From: Varanus komodoensis
Lineage: Eukaryota > Chordata > Lepidosauria > Squamata > Varanidae
Direction of reading: 5' to 3'
DNA: 64,000 bases
NCBI RefSeq assembly: GCF_004798865.1
Contig: NW_025335468.1
Coordinates: forward strand, 877,472 to 941,471
In this document: positions 56,706-64,000 of the stretch, one piece after another
Position numbering within the stretch: the stretch's first letter is position 1
How the letters are laid out: each line of letters opens with the position of its first letter
Notes under the pieces: generated by a model
Database searches by the model: none
Told to the model about the DNA's origin: nothing
What the model saw: only the letters and a program-made list of their open reading frames with translations
Made by a program: the position numbers and the translations under genes

Positions 56706-59319
56706 TTACAGAGAGCAACAGATTGCAGAAAGCTGGAAGGAGCACTGAAGCAACACAGAAGTTGAAAGGAAGCTCAGCTGTGTAACTTGGTGCTAGCAAT
56801 TCCTGTCAGTCCATGCTCGCAAGGGGACAGCAGTGTGCACTGAAACCTACTTGGTATCCTTCCAGGTTCATGGTTATTGTTTCATCACTACAAACAACAA
56901 CAAGTAATTTAAAAACACAATGAGACACAAAACATGCCCACATCTGTCCACAGTCAATTACATTTGTCTTTGTAATTCCCACTTGTATCTTGGCTATTTA
57001 GTATGGGAAGACTCAGGAATAATATTTAGCATTTAGTATATTTGGCTATTTAGTACAGAACGTTCCAAGTTCCACGATGTTTTTGTCATTTAGGGAGCGC
57101 ACATGCAAACATACAAACAGCACTTTAAGTACGCTCTCTGACAATTCTTCCAAATGATCTTTCCAGTCAGAAGACACCTCCTTAGACAGTATCCTAATGC
57201 TGGAAGGCCCTCAAGCTGCTTGCCAGGTTCTGGCCCTCTAAATGCTGCTTCCTCATTTGCCAAGGCTGTCCTAATAAATCTGTGTATATTTTTAGGTCTC
57301 AGCTGGCATGCTTTGAATTTTCATCTCTCACACCTGTGCTAGCTCAGGAGTAACAAAACACAGCAGTCAGGATTTGCTCATGAAACCAAGCAAAATATAC
57401 CATGGTAGCCAGAGACTACAGCAAATAGGATACAAGAAAAGAGGGGTTATTTGGGGAAGAAATTGCTGATCAGCTCATTTGCTTATGTGTCTGTGCACAT
57501 GCCTTTGAAACACCTCATATAGCATGCAGTTATGCATATAGGTATGTGCACCTGTGTTTATATTGTTTCATATGCTCTGTACCAAAACACTTAAATAATT
57601 TAAAATAGCAATTAGCTTTATGCAAAAGCACCTGTAGCATTTCTGCCTCAAACAGCAACCCTAATGGAGTAAAAACAAAAAAAGAGCTTTGTATTCTGCC
57701 CATGCAGACCAAAGTGAACCCAAGGATTACTAGGCTCAGCACAGGACTCATCTGTGCCTTTATCTGTGCAATAGGCTGCATTCCTTCAGTAGCATGGAAT
57801 GGGGTCTTAGATCAGAGAGGAATGCCGCATTCCTCCATATTATGGAAGGGGTTCTAGTGCCCCTAGGAACCCTACGTGTGAGCAGGAAGTTATAACTTCT
57901 TCTAAAGACAAAAGGTGACGGTCATCTTGTTGGCCAAAAGAAAAATTTCCCAAATCTTTATCACCATAATACCTTTAGTAGGCAACTCTGCAAGTTCTAC
58001 ATCACTCTTCATCAGGCAAGAGGGTAAACAAAGCGTAGAGCATGTGGGAAGGGGGAAAAGGCTGATGAACAAGCGTTTGCAGAATCCACGGCTTGAACAC
58101 CAGTCAATTCCCACTCCCCATTTTGCACAGTGTGTTGTGACCCTGGTATTCGGTTCATACAGATATAATGGTGATATGGAGTCTGCACAATTTCTTTCTG
58201 AAGTTTTCTAAGGACAAGTTATGGAGGAATCACATATTGTTGCATAGTGTAGTAACAATTCTGTTTGTATGAACTTTTGGAATGTGAGTTAGAAGATGAT
58301 CTCTGTCTTATCTCTCCTGTATGTAATGATTATTACCCCATAATGTGTTTGGTTGCAGGAGATACAGGTTCAGATTTCTGCTCTGCACCTCTTAGGGTGA
58401 CTTTGTCATGTTCTCTTAGGACAGATATAAGAATAAAATAAACCTTAAAAATAATTTTCCATAGAAAATAGCAAGTACATTATTTCTAAAAGTATACCAG
58501 TCCAATACAAACTCCTATAATTGCTAAAATAAAGTGCTTGCACACACCTTCTTTCAGGTCATTGCCTCAAATTCTGATATGCTCATGCAGTCACTGTGAG
58601 TGTATATATGGATTTTCAGTTTTAGAAGTAATTATATTTTTAAATGGATCTTTTGCTGCAAAAGTTATTTTTGTAGAACCAGTGCAAGGGTTGTGCTTCT
58701 AACCACAGACCATCAATATAAAAATCTCCCCAAAAATTTGTTTAAAGTAGTCTGGAGTGCAACTTTCCACTCTACAAAGTCAGCATTTAGAAAACTATTA
58801 TTTCAAACTATTTGTTAATTAACTGATTTAAAATAAAGGGCATAAGGTATCAGCTAATTTGCATTGGAGCATCTTGTAAGATACTGCAAGAATGGCAAAG
58901 AACTTTGTACACTGAGTTGTGACAGCAAAATTATAGTACAGACAAAATAAGATAGAGACATCCCTTCTAGTAAGTGAAAATGCTGATGGCTCAGGAATGG
59001 GAATGATGATGGGTCAAATAAAGAGGAGTCATGCTCTGGAAAAGCAGTGGCATATTAAGTAAAATTAGGTAGTTTTAGCCTCTAGACTTAATGGTCTTAC
59101 TGGGGAGTGGGGGCTCTTTAGCTGATAATGTGCATTACTTAACTTACTTCAAAGCACAGTAAGCAAGTCCTGCTGCATTGCACTCATTCTGCTGAACAGA
59201 GCTCTGTGGCAAAGAAAGACCATCCTGGGCCAGGTCTGAATGTTTGCTGTGATCTCTCGTGGCCCAAGCTCTGCTCAGCTGGAAACTGCCTGGTGGGGCC
59301 TGATGCAAGTTGCTGCACG
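56706..59319. other. Unassigned AT-rich sequence
   Basis: Apart from the weak MIR piece at 58360, nothing is recognised. Confidence 0.4.
58360..58445 (+). mobile_element. MIR-like SINE fragment
   Basis: 'gatacaggttcagatttctg' and 'cttagggtgactttgtcatg' resemble the tRNA-like B box and core of MIR/CORE SINEs. It is short and old. Confidence 0.4.
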
Positions 59320-59410
59320 CTAGGCCTCAGTCCCCACCGCTCATCGGGAATGTGGGGATAATACTGCCGGCTTTACCTTAGGGTACGATTGTTGTACGGT
59401 TTACTGAAAT
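59320..59410 (+). mobile_element. MIR-like SINE fragment
   Basis: 'aggcctcagtccccaccgct' and 'atgtggggataatactgccg', then 'gattgttgtacgg', follow the MIR core order (cctcagt... ggggataata... gttgttgt). Confidence 0.55.
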
Positions 59411-59499
59411 TAGTGGAACGCCTGAGCTGTGACTTTTTATTTAAACTGAGCTGTCCCTTGCTGTTTCCAGGGCAGATTCCAACAGCTAATCTTCCTGTT

Positions 59500-60250
59500 T
59501 CTAATATCCCCGCACACCTGACTTAGGAGCTCAGCAGTGTGAAGCGGGGTGAGCTGGGAGGAGGCGGGATGACGTGCCCACTAATCATTCTGAAGGCAGA
59601 AATGCAGGTCACTGGGCCTCTTGGATCTCCAGGAAAAGGCAGTTGGGAGAGACCTCTTGAGACAAGCTGTGAGTTGAGTGACAAGAGCATCGAGCCTCAA
59701 GAACACTACCCGGCATAAGGGCATGCAGGGAGCCCCTGGGGGGCCACACCCCCCCACAAGCCCAGCAGCAGCTGCAGGCCAGGCAGCCACATGCCCGGCT
59801 TCTTTGCCTCCTCGCCTCCACCTTTGCTGTGGGGGGTGCGGCTGGGGCTGCAAAGGCAGGGCGCAGCAGAACGCGCTTCATGAGCCCTGCAGACGGCAAG
59901 AGCCCCTCTGCCTCTCCCCTCCCTCCCTCCCTCCCTCCCACGTGGAAACAAGTCTGGACGAGGCTGAGTGCGCTTTTCCCTGGGGGGGAGGGGTGCATGT
60001 TTGCCAGAGGAATAATTAGAGCAGGCTCATTCGGCTCATTTGTGTTCCCTCTGCCATGGGGACCCAGAGGGCAGGTGGCTACACAGCACAGTTAACTCTT
60101 TAATTGGACATAGCGGCCTCTCGCTCCCGTCACCTGTCATCACCACCAGGGAAGCGGGTTTGCCTCATCTACTGCCAGTGCGTCTTCCATCAGCACCGTG
60201 TGTTGTGCAGCACCCCGGCAGCCTCCTTCCTTCCGTCCCTCCATTCTAAG
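59500..60250. other. CpG- and GC-richer single-copy block
   Basis: GC-rich text with clustered CpGs ('gagcatcgagcctc', 'gcgcagcagaacgcgcttca') includes a (CCCT)n run at 59915-59939. It is followed by AT-containing words of conserved-element type ('gaggaataattagagcagg', 'ctctttaattggacatagc') near 60010-60120. No repeat or protein domain is recognised. It may be a CpG island or regulatory block. Confidence 0.35.
59915..59939. repeat. (CCCT)n microsatellite
   Basis: A short run of CCCT units in GC-rich sequence. Confidence 0.9.
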
Positions 60251-60338
60251 GGTGAAAGCTCCACATATGCTCTTTTGCCATAGGACCGAGGCACTCTTGG
60301 TCATCCACTGCCCCACTTCATCCTCCCACAAGGAGGCG

Positions 60339-60531
60339 CTCATACACAGGGCCGTCTTAACGCATGGGCCTGATGGGCACTTGCCCGTGGGCCCCATACT
60401 CATCTGTGTATGTTAACCCTCGGAAAATTGGAAAACTTCCAAAATTAACAGTAGTTGTAGTTGTCGTAGGGGCCCCTGTACACTGCTTTGCCTGGGGCCC
60501 ATAATGCTTTTAAGATGGCCCTGCTCATACA
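60339..60531. mobile_element. Complete hAT-type MITE with perfect 8-bp target duplication
   Basis: The element spans 60347-60523 (177 bp). Its left end reads cagggccgtcttaa and the reverse complement of its right end cagggccatcttaa (13 of 14 bases). It is flanked on both sides by ctcataca (60339-60346 and 60524-60531). An 8-bp target duplication and a cagggcc-type terminus are hallmarks of the hAT superfamily. It has no coding capacity. The perfect duplication and matching ends suggest a fairly recent insertion. Confidence 0.92.
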
Positions 60532-62986
60532 CAACCTTACCTCAACATTTTCACTTGGCCACCTGCCTCCCAGGTATCCCTCAGCCCCCAGAAATGCAAT
60601 CTATCCTTGCACTGCTAGATGAACTTTTCCCTCACTTCCTCAGCTGCACCACTGCCTAATGGCTCCTCAGCAGAATATCCCGTCTGAAAGAACAGCTGTT
60701 CCCAACCGCCCATCCTAGAAAGTCTTCATAGAAAGCACTGTTTGTCGGCTATGCTGGTAATCGGTGTTCTTAGGCTGACACGGAGCTCTTCTTATACTTT
60801 CCCTTTCTAATCGCATTAGATCCTGGATTAGACACATTCCTCCTCTGATGGCCACTTCCTCAGCAAAGACATCTGTGCAGACAAGATAGGTAAATTGGCC
60901 TTGATCCTTCTAATTCCGGGAGTCCTGGGCACAGTTGCAGTGGCTAGACTAGTAGTAGACTAGTAGTTGTCAGGAATGTGGGGTTGACTTTGTTTTCTTC
61001 CTAGATTCTAAGATCTGTCAACCTGAGCCAGCTGCAAAAGGCAGACACACAAAATTAAAGAATTCTAAGCCCAGAAACTTGTTTTTAATATTAGTATTGA
61101 ATAGAGCTCACAGTCCTTCTTCCACATGAAAATCCACTCTTGATTACCATAAGCTTTCTTCATTCCAGCAGTACAATTTAGTGCAGGGAGGAAATCATTA
61201 ATTGTTACTACTGTTAAACAATTGGGGGTCAGAAACCCTTGCACATCTATTGCAGAGATCTACCAATAGAACCAGAGCTGCCTTTTGCCTACCTTTGAGT
61301 CAGAGCATTAACTTGCACTTGGACAAACCTAGATTTAAACTCCAACACTACCATGGATTTGTTTCCTGGCCTTGGGAAGTCAGTATTTTTTAATCTCAGT
61401 TCTTGACCTAGAAAGTGAGAATCATAATGACCTTTCCCATAGGATTGTCATAAAGTTAAACGAAAAGCACTTAAAGGCTATTAAAATATGCTAAATGTAC
61501 CAAGGTTTTGCTGCAGATACGGGCAACTTCAGAGGGTCCAGGCCCAGATTCCCACCATTGGAATGCATCACACCTTGATGTCCAGGCCACCAGAAGCACT
61601 GCTGCCAATTGAGGAAGAAATATGGCAGCAATTCCGTGGTGAAAACCCTACACTTTTTCATTTTAAAATAAGGTAGAGGGGGAGCACCCATCTTATTTTA
61701 ATGTACAGGCCAAAGCTCTAAGAAGTTCACTGGTTAGTTTCTGATGAACAACTAACAACCACCCCGTATCTCAGATAAAATATTTGGAAGGACTTCTCAT
61801 ACTGTTCTTCAGCACTACACTCAGATCTGGGAAGAGGTCTGCTGGCACAGGCCAGCAGAGTTCACTGCCATATAAACACAGAGTTCACCTAAAATGCAGG
61901 AGCAGTTAAAGGGAGCAATTAAAGTGATACAAAGGCCTTGCATACCCATTACAAAAGAACGCCTGGCTAGACCGCAGTGTAGGCAAGGCCTTCATTTCCT
62001 GCAAAGAGCAACAGAAACAATGGCTATTGTCCCATAGGCTTCTGCTCTGCCATCTTGCCAGCTGGGATTGAATAAAGAACAAGATCAATCAGCATCTCAG
62101 AGCAGCCCAGAACATTACCAACACGATTGATCCAACAGCAAAATGCTGCCAATTCCATGGGGAGCTCCGTAAAAACAGCAGCCCAAAGAGCTGTTTAGTA
62201 AATAAACTGAAGCTTCTGAGGCGTCATCATAGGCAAAAGAGAAACTAGGATACTCACAAAGATACTTGGTTTAATGTTAGTCAGGTGAACTGTGGTGATC
62301 ACTAAGGTTGGGTTCTCCTCGTGGCTAATTTTCTTCTGGCGGTGTATGTGCGTGCCATCATCCAAACACAAGTTCAAGAAAAGGGTAGCTCATTGGTACT
62401 AAGGGAGAAATGCTACCACCTGAAGCACCAGTGCGATTTCTCAAAGCACTCACGCTTCCCCTGGAGACTGCCCATCATCCAAGCACTGGCTGGGCTTACC
62501 CTTGTTCAGTTTATGAGGGATGACAAGATCACAGCCCAGGGTGATAAAGCTGCAGGCGTGAGATAGTGTCTGGCAAGTTGAAATGGAGGTCACACTGCAA
62601 ACTCCAGATTTCTGCTGGACAGCTCCACAAATTGATTGACCTCTGCTTGCCCCTTCCCACTCACTGCTGGACACACAAGAACAAAAGCTCTCAGTCTGGG
62701 TACCTTATCCAGAGACTCATCCTACCCTTGCCTAAAATCTTTTTTTAGCATGAGTAAGAAGCTTCATCCTACATACTCCAGAGTTGTGGCAGATAGAAGA
62801 AGAATCCTTACTCAGGCATTATACCTGAACAGGGTATAAGTAAAGGCAAAGAAGAGTATGTAATAACCCCAGCTCTTATGTCCTTCGTTATGGATCCTCT
62901 CATTCCCTCAGCCTCAACCTCCCTGCATTTGCCTGAATTAGTCAGGACCACAGTAAAGAGAGAGCAAGGGGGCGGGGAGAGAGGGG

Positions 62987-62988
<2 letters not shown>
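60532..62988. other. Mostly unassigned sequence
   Basis: Only the MIR/CORE-like SINE at 61315 is recognised. No gene is supported. Confidence 0.4.
61315..61500 (+). mobile_element. MIR/CORE-like SINE, degraded
   Basis: 'gatttaaactccaacactac', 'ggccttgggaagtcagtatt', 'atctcagttcttgacctaga' and 'ataatgacctttcccatagg' followed by 'attgtcataaag' keep the MIR order from B-box region to core and 3' part. Confidence 0.6.
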
Positions 62989-63040
<52 letters not shown>

Positions 63041-63050
63041 CACACACACA
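62989..63050. repeat. (GA)n followed by (CA)n microsatellite
   Basis: An almost pure GA run at 62989-63037 is followed by CA units at 63041-63050, preceded by a G-rich purine tract from about 62955. It is likely length-polymorphic. Confidence 0.95.
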
Positions 63051-63504
63051 AACTGTACAAGAAGATTGTTCAGAAATATGGCAAAGCAGAGCAAAATAAT
63101 GCAGAAAGCTGCTGCCGTTGTTTTTACAAATAAGTTTCTTTTTAAAGGAATGGGGCCATAAGAGTTGAGGCAGAGTATGTGTTGTCTTTGCAAAATATTC
63201 CAGGTGGCATCTTCAGGTGAGGTGGGAGAGCTCCCACCACTCTGTGCAGGACATGTAGGTGAGACTGAGCTAGGTAAATCAATGGTCTGACTCAAGACAA
63301 CACAGGTTCAAATCTTCAAAAATGCAGGTTTGTTTTGCATAGGCTGATATGCAGGCCTGTGGAAACATCAAATCCATGGTGATTTGTGCCTGCATTGTTA
63401 AATCACAGGCTCATGAACCCAATTGGACTAGCCAGGGTCTCAATCTAGCCCTCTAGAGTTCCCCATATGGCTCCTCCCCCTTCTCCTGGCTCCACCCCTT
63501 CCCT

Positions 63505-63600
63505 CCCATCACTAATTGTTTGGTGGAGTCCCAGCTTTTACATACACTCTGCTCCATTCTAAAATGTTGAAATGCCTCTCCGAAGGTTCAGCTAATGGCA
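63505..63600 (+). repeat. Dispersed repeat, copy B (pair with 23160)
   Basis: 'ggagtcccagcttttacata' and 'ccattctaaaatgttgaaat', then 'gcctctccgaagg', match 23160-23260 in order. Confidence 0.55.
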
Positions 63601-63849
63601 GTAAGAGCTTTACGTTACAATATGCTGGCATCTTCAGCAACTTGGCACCACCTCCTGTTGTCTGCACTCCCACCCACCACTCGAATCCTCCTGCAAGAGC
63701 TTCTTCAAAGCTGAATTTAACCCTCTGGCTGAAAGCAGCTCAATGCCTGATTCACGTAAGGCATGGTACAACAGCAAAACTTCAGATTTATACACGGAAT
63801 GTGTAACCTTAATTTCACCAGCTACTAAAATGAAAGCAGCTAATATAGC

Positions 63850-63955
63850 GATCACTTTCAGCTGAGTGGGATGGTGTAAATTGGTGACCTGCAACAGCCA
63901 GGGGTTGGACCCAATGGCCTTCTTGGCCCCTTCCAACTCTACTGTTCTATGATGC
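63850..63955 (+). mobile_element. CR1 LINE, 3' end
   Basis: 'ggggttggacccaatggcct', 'ggccccttccaactctactg' and the terminal 'ttctatgatgctatg' are the signature CR1 3' end, which closes with short ttctatg-type repeats instead of poly-A. It is 5'-truncated with no ORF. Confidence 0.85.
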
Positions 63956-64000
63956 TATGTCTCTGACTAGTTTACAACAAAGTATAAAAACAATAAAATA

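Noticed and set aside
1-64000. CRISPR arrays, operons, phage or prokaryotic signals
   Set aside because: No regularly spaced repeats or prokaryotic gene organisation; the repeats are those of a vertebrate genome.

Overview
This window looks like about 64 kb of squamate reptile (lizard or snake) nuclear DNA with no recognisable host protein-coding gene, tRNA or rRNA. The attribution rests on the repeats. There is an almost complete BovB (RTE-clade) LINE. There are CORE/MIR-like SINEs whose minus-strand copies read as the familiar 'caggttgtt...ggttaggctgag' motif, and tRNA-derived SINEs starting with an A-box-like 'tagctcagtg'. There are also L2-clade and CR1 LINE 3' ends and short hAT-type elements. 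This mix is typical of squamates. I cannot name the species or say lizard versus snake. All open frames outside the repeats are short and unsupported, so the window reads as intergenic or intronic DNA.

Layout. 1-10.7 kb holds a degraded SINE, an L2 3' end with a 3' stem-loop (1.80-2.08 kb), a minus-strand SINE whose tail has grown into a (GAT)n/(TAC)n microsatellite (3.25-3.52 kb), a LINE tail (about 5 kb), a 'gaacataag...gatcagacc' dispersed repeat (6.55 kb) and an RTE-type 3' end (7.5 kb). About 10.75-14.14 kb is the BovB element. It carries an APE-type endonuclease plus reverse transcriptase frame, broken by one frame change and two internal stops but with a 742-codon stretch containing the whole RT still open. 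14.46-15.1 kb is a CpG-richer single-copy block. 15-45 kb is mostly single-copy DNA with scattered SINE and MITE copies; possible conserved non-coding blocks lie near 19.5, 21.5 and 31.0 kb. 45-64 kb has two adjacent SINEs (45.0-45.4 kb), a complete 127 bp hAT-like MITE with target duplication (48.5 kb), a degraded L2 copy (53.6-54.3 kb), a second RTE-type 3' end (54.73 kb), an open stretch with a degenerate zinc-knuckle-like motif (55.7 kb), a CpG-richer block (59.5-60.25 kb), a complete 177 bp hAT MITE with a perfect 8-bp target duplication (60.35 kb), a long GA microsatellite (63.0 kb) and a CR1 3' end (63.9 kb).

How the parts relate. The autonomous LINE machinery here (BovB/RTE, L2, CR1) is of the kind that moves itself and, in trans, SINEs. 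The hAT-like MITEs depend on a transposase not found in this window. BovB is the youngest-looking element; the L2, CR1 and SINE copies look much older. I found no convincing new biological system. The items most worth a second look are the BovB copy with its 3' inverted duplication, the hAT MITE with a perfect target duplication, a cross-repeat pair at 53.05/55.60 kb, an exon-like stretch with a consensus splice donor near 46.56 kb, and the CpG-rich single-copy blocks.
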